The notes under the pieces: generated by a model
What the model saw: only the letters and a program-made list of their open reading frames with translations
Told to the model about the DNA's origin: nothing
The model's database searches: none
Shown here: piece by piece, positions 1-7,735 of the stretch
How the letters are laid out: each line of letters begins with the position of its first letter
How positions within the stretch are numbered: the stretch's first letter is position 1
Source: Pyropia haitanensis
Lineage: Eukaryota > Rhodophyta > Bangiophyceae > Bangiales > Bangiaceae
Assembly (NCBI GenBank): GCA_008729055.1
Contig: SDUX01000064.1
Coordinates: forward strand, 1 to 22,927
DNA length: 22,927 nt
Reading direction: 5' to 3'
Program-made: the position numbers and the translations under genes

Positions 1-3000
1 TGCCACCGGAGGCGGAACGGGAGGAAGTCGGCCATAAGGATCAGCGCGGTACGGCTTCAGCAAGCTCGCATGAAAGGCGTTGTGAACCTTGCGATCGAGC
101 ACCGCTTGGGGAAGATCCAGGCGGAACGTCACATCGTTGATACTCTCAGTGACGCGGTACGGTCCTGAGTACTTGGGCATCAGCTTGCGAGCGCCTTGGA
201 AAGCATCTGGCATAAGGTGTTTGGTACTTAGTAGCACCAGATCGTCCAGGCGATCTTGCAAGGTCGGCGATGGCGATTTGCGTACGCCGAGGCGCGCCTC
301 ATTTGCACTCTTGATGGCTGAGATGGCAGTCTCTTGAGCATGTTGGAGACCGCTTAGCCAGTCAGACACTGCAGGCATGCTTGACTCTGAGTTTTCGAGG
401 ATGTCCATTGGTACCGTCTTAGGTTCGAATCCGTAGTTCAGGAAGAAAGGGGAGTACGTTGTGACAGCATTTGGCGACCGGTTGTAGGCTACTTCGGCAG
501 CAACCAGAAAGAGGTCCCAATCGCCTTGGTGATGGTTGACAAAGTTTCGCAGGATTTCTTCGATCTTCTTGTTCATGATCTCAGTTTGTCCGTCGGTTTG
601 CGGGTGGTACGCTGAAGAGGCCTTGATCTTGACCTTGAGAATCTCCGTGAGCGACTGCCAGAAGTTGGAGAAGAAAATGCGGTCCCTGTCGCAGACAACA
701 TCAGCTGGGAGTCCGTGGTGTCGATAGACGTGATCATGGTAGAGCTGAGCTGCGACTGGCGCCGTACAGTCTGGCTTCATAGGGGCGAGGCGAATCATCT
801 TGGAGAGGCGGTCGACAACGACGTAAATCCCGTTGTGGCCTCTTGGAGTCAGAGGAAGAGGCGTGATAAAGTCCATGGAGACACTTGCCCATCGTTGGCT
901 CGGGGGGTCCAAGGGTTTGAGGTGACCCAGAGGTGAATGGGTGCTAGCCTTGTTCCGCTGGCACAAATCACATGTTTGTACGTATCTTTGGATGTCTTTC
1001 CGCATTGTCTTCCAGTAGTACTTGGAAGAGATAACCTTGGTTGTTTTCTTGACTCCCATGTGCCCTTGGCACGGGACATCATGGTAGTCGTGGAGTAGTC
1101 TTTGGCGTAGAGTACCGACGGGGATACACGTACGGTCACCTCGTTTCAACAACCTCATGTGTAGCCGGTAGGGAGATACCGGGTCTTTGACTAGGTCGGC
1201 AAACTCGGGGTCCGCGTCGTACTCTTGTCTTAAGGTGGCAAGGTCTTGATCACTTTGGTTGATGGTCATGAGGTTGTTGATTTCAGTTTTCTTGGGGAGT
1301 TCTTCAATGGTCTTGGTCAGCACGCGACTAAGAAGGTCTTGATTGGGGGCGTGCTTGTCGGGAGCATCTTGTGGCTGCCTGGAAAGGGCATCAGCCACGG
1401 GGTTCGAAGTGCCCTTGATTGGGACAATCTTGAACTGGAACTGGTCCAGAAACTCCAGCCACTTGACTTGGCGATCGTTCAGCTTCTCTTGGGTGCTTAG
1501 GTATCTCAGGGACTCATGGTCGGTGTGGACCTCAAAGGGTCTTCCGTAGAGGTAGCAGCGCCAATGCCGTATAGCTTGTACGACTGCAAGCAGTTCTCTT
1601 TCACGAATGCTGTAGCGCTGCTCGTGGATGTTGAGGGTTAACGAGAAGTACGCCACTGGACGCCGTCCGCGTCCATCATCTTGCTCAAGGACTGCGCCCA
1701 CAGCATACCCGCTGGCATCTGTAGACACGTAGATTGGGTATCTCTTGTCGAAAGGCCTTAGCACCGGTGCGCTTGTCGTTAGGTCCTGCAGCTGCTCAAA
1801 GGCTTTCTGGGCGTCGGGTGTCCACTCGAAGTCGACATTCCCAGTCAGCCTCGTTAGCGGCGTAGCTACGGCAGCCATTCCCTTGATGAATCTTCGATAG
1901 AAGTTGACCATACCGAGGAAAGATTGTACATCCTTTTTGCTCCTCGGTGTTGCCCACGTACGGATGGCTTGGACCTTGTAGTCTTCCATAGAGAAGCCTT
2001 TCTCGGAGATGACGTGGCCAAGGTAGTCCACAGTAGTTCGAGCGAACTGGCACTTGCTCAGCTTGGCGTAGAGCTTGTGTTCTCGTAATTTCTCGAGTGC
2101 TAATCGTAGGTGCTTGAGGTGATCGTCGTAAGTTTCGCTGTAGACTAGGATGTCGTCGAGGTAGACACAGATGAAGTCGTACAGATAGGGTCGGAAGACA
2201 TCGTTCATTAGGTTCATGAAGACCGCGGGTGCATTTGTCAGACCAAAGGGTACGACGGTGAACTCATAGAATCCGTACTTGGTTCGAAACGCCGTCAAAG
2301 GTATTGTTTCTGGGTCAAGGCGAATCTGGTGATAGCCAGAGCGGAGGTCGATCTTCGTAAAGTACTTGGCCTTTCGCAGTTGGTCAAAGATGTCGTCGAT
2401 GCGTGGTAGTGGGTACGCGTTCTTGATAGTAGCCTTGTTCAGGGCCCTGTAGTCGATGCACATTCGCCAGCCACCGTCCTTCTTCGCCGCAAAGAGGACG
2501 GAAGAGCCCCACGGTGAGGTGCTTGGTTGGATGAATCCCTTCCTTATGAGGCCGGCCAGTTGAGTCTTGAGTTCTTCGAGCTCCCATTCGGCTAGTCGGT
2601 AAATTCCGCTACGACGCGGTTGGGCGTCATCGGTCAGCTTGATGCTAAATTTGTGACTGCGCTCAGGAGGGAGTCCGTCGGGGAGCTCGTCTGGGAAGAC
2701 GTCAGCGTACTCTTTGAGAATCTCTTGAACTTCTTTCTTGTCTTCGTCTTGTCCCATCGTAAGGGCGTTAATGTCGAAGGTGCTGGAGGGATCTTCCGAC
2801 TGCAGGTAGATGGCAAAAACAGGGCACCTCTGAACGAGGTCCCGAGCAAGGCGTTGCCGACTGATCAGAGCTTCGGGCTTCTTGAGGGAGGCAGTGATAG
2901 AAATGTTCTTGTGGTTGAACTTGAAAGAGATCTTGTTTTTCTTGTTGTTGATTTTGGCGTCCTTGTCATCGCGCCACTTCTTTCCCAGGATGAGGTCGTA

Positions 3001-3360
3001 CGCGCTCAATTCACAAACAGCAAACCGAAGTCGCTCTTGGTACGGTCCGATGTGAATCTCAAGAGGGTCAACGGTTTCAGCGAGGACATGGGAGCGGCCA
3101 TCGGGCATGCTTGCCGCGAAGTCCGTTCCTTTCGTTTTCACATGCAAGGAGGTAACGAGGCGCCTTGAGACGACGTTGATGGGAGATCCGTCGTCGAACA
3201 GCACCTTAACAGCTTTTCCATTGACAGAAGCAGTAGAAAGCAGAAGCCCGAGTCGCGGGCCTTCAAATGGTGACGACATATTTTCAGGAACCGAAGGAGC
3301 GTCTTTCACAGATGTTGAGGATTGTTGCTGCTTCAGTTCCGCTGACCTTTTGGGCAGTCC
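1..3360 (-). CDS. pol: Ty3/gypsy retrotransposon pol polyprotein (PR-RT-RNaseH-IN), 3' end beyond window
   Basis: This is one uninterrupted reading frame that runs off the left window edge. It opens just after an in-frame TAA at 3361-3363. The first ATG is at 3277-3279, but access by -1 frameshift from gag is more likely. In order it encodes an aspartic protease with active-site triad DDG (3187-3195; the family norm is DTG or DSG), and a reverse transcriptase with [16 protein letters not shown] and the catalytic box [10 protein letters not shown] (YLDD at 2152-2163). RNase H follows, with [14 protein letters not shown] and the [11 protein letters not shown] helix. The integrase has an HHCC finger ([14 protein letters not shown], then CDLC) and a D,D(35)E core: MDF near 870, CDRD near 685 and GQTE near 585, with exactly 35 residues between the last two. 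After the core comes the GPYRV...[14 protein letters not shown] tail typical of Ty3 integrases. Whether a chromodomain follows cannot be seen. All catalytic residues are present and there are no stops, so the copy looks young. Base composition is far less GC-rich than the neighbouring host genes. Confidence 0.96.
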
Positions 3361-3363
3361 TTA
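3333..3363 (-). promoter_or_regulatory. gag-pol overlap with -1 frameshift signal
   Basis: On the minus strand the gag frame ends with TGA (3333-3335). The pol frame, shifted by -1, is closed by TAA at 3361-3363 and open from there on. A shift must therefore happen within about nine codons. Inside that interval lies the heptamer C CCA AAA (3348-3354), an X XXY YYZ slippery pattern read in the gag frame immediately after the zinc knuckle. Shifting there gives an uninterrupted gag-pol fusion. The alternative is reinitiation at the pol ATG at 3279. The pattern and the frames are visible directly; use of the site is inferred. Confidence 0.7.
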
Positions 3364-4211
3364 GCCATGTGTCCTTTCTCGCGACAGCGAAGGCAGAGAC
3401 CCTCGCGCATGCAGCGCTGGCGTTCGTCTGGCGTCAGCTTTTCGATCTTGATGCTGGAAATGTCCATCGGGACAACGCCCATCGTCGGTGGCTTGCCAGA
3501 AGTGCTGTTAACATTGCTGGTGATACGGGACACTCCAGCCTTGGCCGCTTCCACGCGCAGGGCGTCCGTCATCAGTGATTCAAGATCGGTGTACGTCTTG
3601 AGGCACAGTGCCTGCCAGATGTCGCGCTTCAGGCCTCGGCTATAGCGGTCGATCTTTTCCGCTTCGGTGATGTCCGGGATGTCCAAGAGGACGCTCAGGA
3701 AAGTCCTGTTGAACGTCCCGACGTCCTTGATTTGGCGCCATGAGTGCAGCTTGTCCCGCGCCGCCTGCGTCTTGTTTAGAGGGCTGAAGCGACGGATGAG
3801 CGCAGCCCGAAAGGTAGCCCAGTCGGGGACCGCCGTCGTCCGACTGTAGGTATGCCACCAGGTGAACGCTTCACCGTCCAGGTAGGTGCAGGCGATCCGA
3901 CACGCTTCGTCAGGGTCAGTCAGTCGCACATATGAGTCCATGTGCGAGCACCATGCTTCAATTGTCCCGGGCTTGCCAGAGAACAGCGCGGGCTTATTCG
4001 GCCTCGCAGTCGTCGCGCCTCCACTCGAGGCCTTAGCCTTGGCGTCGGACAGCTGTTTCTTGGCGTCCGCCAATTCAACCTTATGAGCCTCGAGCTCGGC
4101 GCTCATCTGCGAGACGAACGCTGTAAGTTGATTCCATGACTCCGCGGAGGGTGCGGTTGAGGCCGTTCCCGGATTAATCGGGCTTACAGTCGCAGGATTC
4201 GGGGGGTCCAT
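3333..4211 (-). CDS. gag: Ty3/gypsy gag (capsid plus CCHC zinc knuckle)
   Basis: This frame encodes the structural protein that packages the retroelement RNA. I chose the ATG at 4209-4211 (start [11 protein letters not shown]), giving 292 residues; the open frame continues upstream to 4352 but without another ATG. Order of features: a low-complexity N-terminus, a short coiled-coil-like stretch ([18 protein letters not shown]), then a Retrotrans_gag capsid domain recognisable by [24 protein letters not shown] and the following helices. The C-terminal zinc knuckle [14 protein letters not shown] has canonical CX2CX4HX4C spacing. Pol follows in the -1 frame after a 27-base overlap. The frame is intact, and its composition matches pol rather than the host genes. 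Confidence 0.93.
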   Translation of the reverse strand: MDPPNPATVSPINPGTASTAPSAESWNQLTAFVSQMSAELEAHKVELADAKKQLSDAKAKASSGGATTARPNKPALFSGKPGTIEAWCSHMDSYVRLTDPDEACRIACTYLDGEAFTWWHTYSRTTAVPDWATFRAALIRRFSPLNKTQAARDKLHSWRQIKDVGTFNRTFLSVLLDIPDITEAEKIDRYSRGLKRDIWQALCLKTYTDLESLMTDALRVEAAKAGVSRITSNVNSTSGKPPTMGVVPMDISSIKIEKLTPDERQRCMREGLCLRCREKGHMAKDCPKGQRN

Positions 4212-4575
4212 TGCGTCCTGGGTGAGGTCCGCAACAATCAAATTAACCCAACAGATCCGGTTTGACTTACTCCGGCAGAGCACGGGGCAAGTCTTACAAG
4301 ATGTGTAAGTTAATTTGACCAAGCAAAATAGTGCTGCACTAGCTCTGGACAAGCGTGGCCGTCGTGGCTACCACGTTTCCAAAGATGGACAACACTATTT
4401 GATGGGTCACAAGCGATGCGATGAAGCAGAATTCGAAGACTCAAATCACGCAATCGGATTTTCCCGCCGGCCGCCGCGCACGGGCCCGAGTCGGGTCGTG
4501 CCGGATTTCCACGCGGGGGGATCAAAGGGGGAAAATCGCGTCTCTTGCACAGATCCTGGGGGGTGTTGCGAGGTG
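4212..4575 (-). other. Retrotransposon 5' leader, probably with part or all of the 5' LTR
   Basis: This stretch lies directly upstream of gag on its coding strand, where the primer-binding site and 5' LTR must be. Two structures are visible. The first is a 10-bp perfect inverted repeat, TCAAATTAAC at 4238-4247 against GTTAATTTGA at 4309-4318. The second is an odd palindrome, TAGTGC-T-GCACTA, at 4329-4341. I could not identify a convincing tRNA-complementary primer site or TG...CA boundaries. The 3' LTR that would prove the borders lies outside the window. Confidence 0.4.
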
Positions 4576-5373
4576 TCAGTCGGTGCGGCGCGCCAGCGTG
4601 CGGTGGTGATCCTTGCCACGCTGGTGGCGTTCGAAGTGCTCGACCGTCTCAAATTCGCGATCGCACACGTCGCAACGAGGGCGGGTCGCTGGACGGTTGA
4701 CCGTATTGCGGTGGCGCCGCGACCAGCGATGGTCGCGCAGCACTGTCAGGCTGTTGCAACGTACACCGCACGGCTTGCAAACGTATTTGCCCTTGGGGAT
4801 GGTCTTGGCGATCCGGCGCTGCTCTCGCTGCTCTGCTGCGCGCGCGGTCGTCGGTCGGATGTGGCCGATTCGTGGGGCCGGCGGCGCGATGTAGCGCCGG
4901 GCCGGATTCTGCGCGGGCAGCAGCAGGCGCCGGTTGGCTGGGACCGCCGGTCCTGACGTGGCCGGGCCCTTACCCTTGCGCGAGAGGGGGGGCTTGGATG
5001 CGGCTGGCGCCGCCGATGCGGCCGTCGCCGCCACAGAGGATGACGTGGATGCGCCCGCCGGGGTGCCACGTGCCGCCGCGGTGTCGCGCGCCGCCGCGGT
5101 GCCGCGCGCCGCCGGGGTGCCGCGCGCCGTCGGGGGGCGCGCCGTCGCCGCCGAGGAAGTCGGGGCGTCCGCCAACGCCGAGGAAGAAAATTCCGAACCT
5201 GATTTGGCACTCACTGGGTTTCGACAATCAGTCGACCAAAAGAAAAAAACCGTGACAGGGGCCACCAGGGCAGTGTCAGGGCAGTGTTCTTTCGGTGTGA
5301 TTCGTGGAACCCGCTGCGTTCGTATTACAATGCCCGAGGCACGCCGAACACAGGGGGCAGCACGAGTGCACAA
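4576..5373 (-). CDS. Two-finger C2H2 (U1/JAZ-type) zinc-finger protein, 5' end unresolved
   Basis: This is an open frame of 265 codons whose C-terminal part carries two zinc fingers with identical CX2CX12HX5H spacing. Counting from the frame start at 5373, finger 1 uses C199, C202, H215 and H221, and finger 2 uses C234, C237, H250 and H256. The five-residue His-His gap is typical of U1C/matrin/JAZ fingers, which often bind double-stranded or structured RNA. The N-terminal half is Ala/Pro/Arg/Ser-rich and holds a six-residue repeat; a basic region (RRIAKTIPKGK) precedes the fingers. No in-frame ATG exists (the frame begins with TTG), so the start must lie in an upstream exon or the copy is a fragment. 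A pyrimidine tract followed by ACCCAG near 5212 could be a splice acceptor. It sits 365 bases upstream of gag on the same strand, so it may be an accessory ORF of the retroelement or a separate gene. Confidence 0.6.
   Translation of the reverse strand: MCTRAAPCVRRASGIVIRTQRVPRITPKEHCPDTALVAPVTVFFFWSTDCRNPVSAKSGSEFSSSALADAPTSSAATARPPTARGTPAARGTAAARDTAAARGTPAGASTSSSVAATAASAAPAASKPPLSRKGKGPATSGPAVPANRRLLLPAQNPARRYIAPPAPRIGHIRPTTARAAEQREQRRIAKTIPKGKYVCKPCGVRCNSLTVLRDHRWSRRHRNTVNRPATRPRCDVCDREFETVEHFERHQRGKDHHRTLARRTD
5062..5133. repeat. Four tandem 18-bp repeats inside the zinc-finger ORF
   Basis: There are four consecutive copies of GGTGCCGCGCGCCGCCGS with a few substitutions. The unit is a multiple of three and encodes six-residue units of the form R-G/D-T-P/A-A-A/G on the minus strand. 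The substitutions keep the frame open, which fits slippage within a translated low-complexity region. Confidence 0.8.
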
Positions 5374-5692
5374 ACACAGGGAGGGCCAAATCCAGGACGG
5401 AATCGCAACGTCACCGCCAAGAGGAAGTCAAACTATCTGAAGCTACCACATGTGAGGCACCACCCACACACGGGCAGCCCTCAACGTACTGGCGCCGGTG
5501 TCAGCAACCCGTGCACCAATGAGGATGCCGGGCGCGGGGAAGGTGACGGGTGGGATGACGGTGATGGGGGTGGGGAAGAGGATGGGCGTGACGTCGGTGA
5601 GGGTCGAGGGGGTCGAAGGTAAAGGAGGTCTTTGTGTCTCTGTCTGTGGTTTTTCTCCCGAGGTCTCTCCCGGTGGCGCCCACACTCACGCA

Positions 5693-5699
5693 TTATATA
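5693..5699 (-). promoter_or_regulatory. TATA box candidate upstream of the zinc-finger ORF and gag
   Basis: The minus strand reads GTATATAATG, an AT island in GC-rich sequence. Transcription from here would begin near 5665, run through the zinc-finger frame and could continue into gag. No in-frame ATG follows before the zinc-finger frame, so any 5' exon is unresolved. The element could be the promoter of that gene or a U3 promoter of the retroelement. Confidence 0.4.
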
Positions 5700-5905
5700 C
5701 CCCCAGGGGGGCACCCAGGGTGCCCCAAAGCATGCAATTGCCCGTCGTGCCGGTGGACGGCACCAAAGCTCTCAAAACAAAGCATGGGCTCTCAGAACAA
5801 AGCAAGGGTGGGCGTGTGCGCCCCAAGGCGCCCCACCAGAAAGCCCCAAACGGGGGGGGGACGGTGTGCGGCGCTCGTAGCGCCGCGCGGCTGGCCCCAC
5901 GCGCC

Positions 5906-5961
5906 ATTCGACCCGAAAAGCCTCAGAGGCGTGTAAGCAGACGCCAATCTTCGGGTCGAAT
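5906..5961. repeat. Nested hairpin / inverted repeat
   Basis: A perfect 12-bp inverted repeat (ATTCGACCCGAA at 5906-5917, TTCGGGTCGAAT at 5950-5961) encloses a second 5-bp stem (GGCGT 5928-5932, ACGCC 5941-5945). It also overlaps an alternative hairpin, GCCTC-A-GAGGC, at 5920-5930. It could extrude as a cruciform or fold in RNA. No reading frame is recognised across it. Confidence 0.85.
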
Positions 5962-6180
5962 ATCTCCCGTGGGTCAGCAAGTCTTGTCGCTCCCATTGGT
6001 CCACGGGGAGATTGTTCCGGCTTGCTGACGCGTCAGAGATGTGGCTCGTCTTTTGGTCCGTTAGTCCGTTGATCCGTTGGAGACTGTACCCGTCGGCAGA
6101 TGAGTCAGGGTAGTGTCGGTTAGCCAATCCGCGGCTCCCGTGCTGACCGTCCGTTAGTAGTAGATTATCGGACGGACACC
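5962..6180. repeat. Cluster of inverted and short tandem repeats
   Basis: Further structures follow the 5906 hairpin. GTCAGCAAG near 5973 pairs with CTTGCTGAC near 6020. ATCTCCCGTGG is mirrored, with one extra G, by CCACGGGGAGAT. Three tandem 8-bp units TCCGTTRR lie at 6057-6080. A CCGTCCG...CGGACGG stem lies near 6147-6174. This density of dyads is unlike the flanking sequence and suggests an end region of a non-autonomous transposon or fold-back element. No terminal repeat pair or target duplication was identified. Confidence 0.5.
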
Positions 6181-6306
6181 GCGGCATGCCCCAGATTACT
6201 TTGGAGTTGATGCGTCTTGGAAGGAGTTGGCTGAGAAGGACAGGGAAGGAGAGGCCCCAGTCCTTATCCCCTAGGCTCCAGTCTTGGGGATTTAAGGGGC
6301 ATATCC

Positions 6307-7165
6307 TTACACACGGTCCGGCCGGCCGCCGACGAGGGAAGAAAAACCCCCCCCCGACCGCAGGTCCGGCGGCGGCCAGCCCCCCCACCCCCGCTGTGCA
6401 GCAACGAAAGCGGCGGCCGCCTTGGCGGGGCCAGCGGCGGCTGGGGGCGTGCCCCCAACGCCTGAGACGGCGGCAGGCCCAGCGGTAGTCCCCTTGGCGG
6501 GGGTGACGGGGGGGGGGGAGGGAACCACGAGCCGGGGGCGGCGGTGGGCCCGGTGACGGCCCCCTTGGCGGGGATGGCGGGGGGGGGGGGAGGGAACCTT
6601 GAGCCGAGCGCGGCGGCAGGGCTGGTGGCGCCCGGATTGGTTGCGGTGGTGGGGGCGGGGGGAGGGCTCCCCGCGCCGGAGTCGGTGGCGGGCAGGAAAA
6701 GGGCGGGATGGCGGAGGTAGGCGAGGCTGCGGGGGAAGCTCCCTGGACGAGGGCCGCAGCGGCCGCCGCCGCCGCATGCAGGAGTTGAGAGTCTAGAGAA
6801 GAAGACCAGATCCACGGCAGAGACGGGGAGGACAGAGTGGGTTAGTACGTGCGCGCAGCGACAACGAAGACGTGCCTCATCATGAGTAGAAATACTCCCC
6901 ACACGACAATGACGAGGCCCACCCACGCGAAGACGAAAAGAAACATACTCGCAGTGTGTCCGGTTGGCAGGAAACGACGCTGTGCACGGCGACGCGAAGG
7001 CATGACGCGACGGGGAATACGCCGTGGTTGGGGGTGTGGTAGGGATGCCGGCACATGCGCTGCGTGGATGTGACGGTAGGCGCGGGGGCGCGGGTGCGGA
7101 AGTGGAGGCATGGTCGCCGGTGCCCTGTTCGTGGGGGCCCTCAGCGAGTGCTCCGGAGCAGCCAT
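6307..7165 (-). CDS. Single-pass membrane protein with Pro/Ala repeat domain (spliced, one frameshift)
   Basis: Not recognised as a named family. Exon 1 (7165-6849) starts at ATG 7163-7165 (MAAPEHSL) or at the later ATG at 7001-7003. It encodes an Arg-rich stretch and then one strongly hydrophobic helix (MFLFVFAWVGLVIVVWGVF), ending in VVAART. A 56-nt intron (6848-6793) begins GTACTAAC and ends TTCTTCTCTAG. Removing it joins exon 1 in frame to a Pro/Ala-rich segment with three copies of a 24-residue repeat whose core reads PPPPP..PAKG. Within the repeats the frame changes at a run of 11 Gs (6508-6518), whereas the sister unit has 12 Gs, so one base appears lost. The frame then ends at 6307-6309. 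Basic residues before the helix suggest a type II anchor with the repeat domain outside, perhaps in the cell wall; this is inference. A TATA box lies 146 bases upstream of the ATG. Confidence 0.5.
6421..6635. repeat. Three tandem 72-bp repeats encoding a 24-residue unit
   Basis: The marker CTTGGCGGGG recurs at 6421, 6493 and 6564, giving spacings of 72 and 71 bases. The 71-base spacing is explained by one fewer G in the homopolymer of the middle unit (11 versus 12). On the minus strand each unit encodes a variant of (V/T)xGPxAAxGxxxPPPPPxxPAKG. Confidence 0.8.
6793..6848 (-). other. Predicted 56-nt spliceosomal intron
   Basis: On the minus strand it starts GTACTAACCC and ends after a pyrimidine-rich stretch with TCTTCTTCTCTAG. 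Excision restores a continuous frame between the membrane-helix exon and the repeat exon; reading through instead gives a stop (TAC TAA) just inside the intron. The TACTAAC string resembles a branch-site consensus, but it overlaps the donor, so it is probably not the branch site of this intron. Confidence 0.55.
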
Positions 7166-7310
7166 TCGGCAGCGCTGTGGGGGGGGAGTGCTGGAGGGTG
7201 AGTCATGGTGGCGGATCTCGCCAGACGAACGTGTGTGGGGCCAGGATTGAGCGTCGGCTGAGCGCACCGGCACGGAGATCAGCCCACTTTGCACCCTGCG
7301 TGCAAATCTC

Positions 7311-7317
7311 GTTTATA
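7311..7317 (-). promoter_or_regulatory. TATA box (TATAAAC) for the membrane-protein gene
   Basis: The minus strand reads CTATAAACGAG. A start site about 28 bases downstream (near 7285) would give a leader of about 120 bases to the ATG at 7165. Confidence 0.5.
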
Positions 7318-7364
7318 GCTTCAAGCAACGTTAAATATGTTTGAGAACAGGCTCTTGACAGGAG

Positions 7365-7440
7365 TGGTCGGTAGCCCAGTCGGTAAAGCGGCGTGTGGTC
7401 AAGAGGGCCAGAGGGCGCTTCGATCTTCGCACTCACAGCC
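7365..7440 (+). repeat. tRNA-like sequence with pol III A and B boxes (SINE head or tRNA remnant)
   Basis: TAGCCCAGTCGG at 7373-7384 matches the A-box consensus TRGYNNARNNGG exactly. A B-box-like GCTTCGATCTT lies 32 bases further on at 7417-7427. The D stem, T stem and acceptor do not pair well and there is no matching 3' acceptor strand, so it is not a functional tRNA. A tRNA-derived SINE head or decayed tRNA fits best. Confidence 0.35.
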
Positions 7441-7735
7441 CGTCTAGTTTTGTCCGTATACTTCAGCTCCTCAAGTTGGAGAGCGTTGGCATCGAAGCAG
7501 GGCAAGTCGTCATGCGTTCATATTATTGCTTTTCTTTTGTATTCTGTTCAAGCAGGGCCTTACGTCGACAGCACGCTTCCCCCGCGCCGCCCCGCCGTGG
7601 CGAGCGCCGTCGCCGCCCCTGCCGCCACGGCGGTGGCGACGTCGTCGCCGGCGTCCGCCCCCACCCCCCCCACCCCCCGGTGGCACCGTCGGCCATCTCC
7701 CCCCGCCGCCACCCCCCACCGCCCCCACTCCCACT

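Noticed and set aside
1..60. Chromodomain at the integrase C-terminus
   Set aside because: Only the LLKPYR segment and a Pro-rich start of the tail are in the window; nothing chromodomain-like is visible before the edge.
4329..4341. TAGTG...CACTA palindrome as a CACTA transposon terminus
   Set aside because: It is a single odd palindrome in the retrotransposon leader, far from the Tnp2 gene and without subterminal repeats or a partner end.
7365..7440. Functional tRNA gene
   Set aside because: The D, T and acceptor stems do not pair, and no anticodon arm could be drawn.
6900..7505. Minus-strand frame of 100 codons (7203-7505) as a gene
   Set aside because: It reads through the tRNA-like remnant and the TATA box of the membrane-protein gene in antisense and has no recognisable features.
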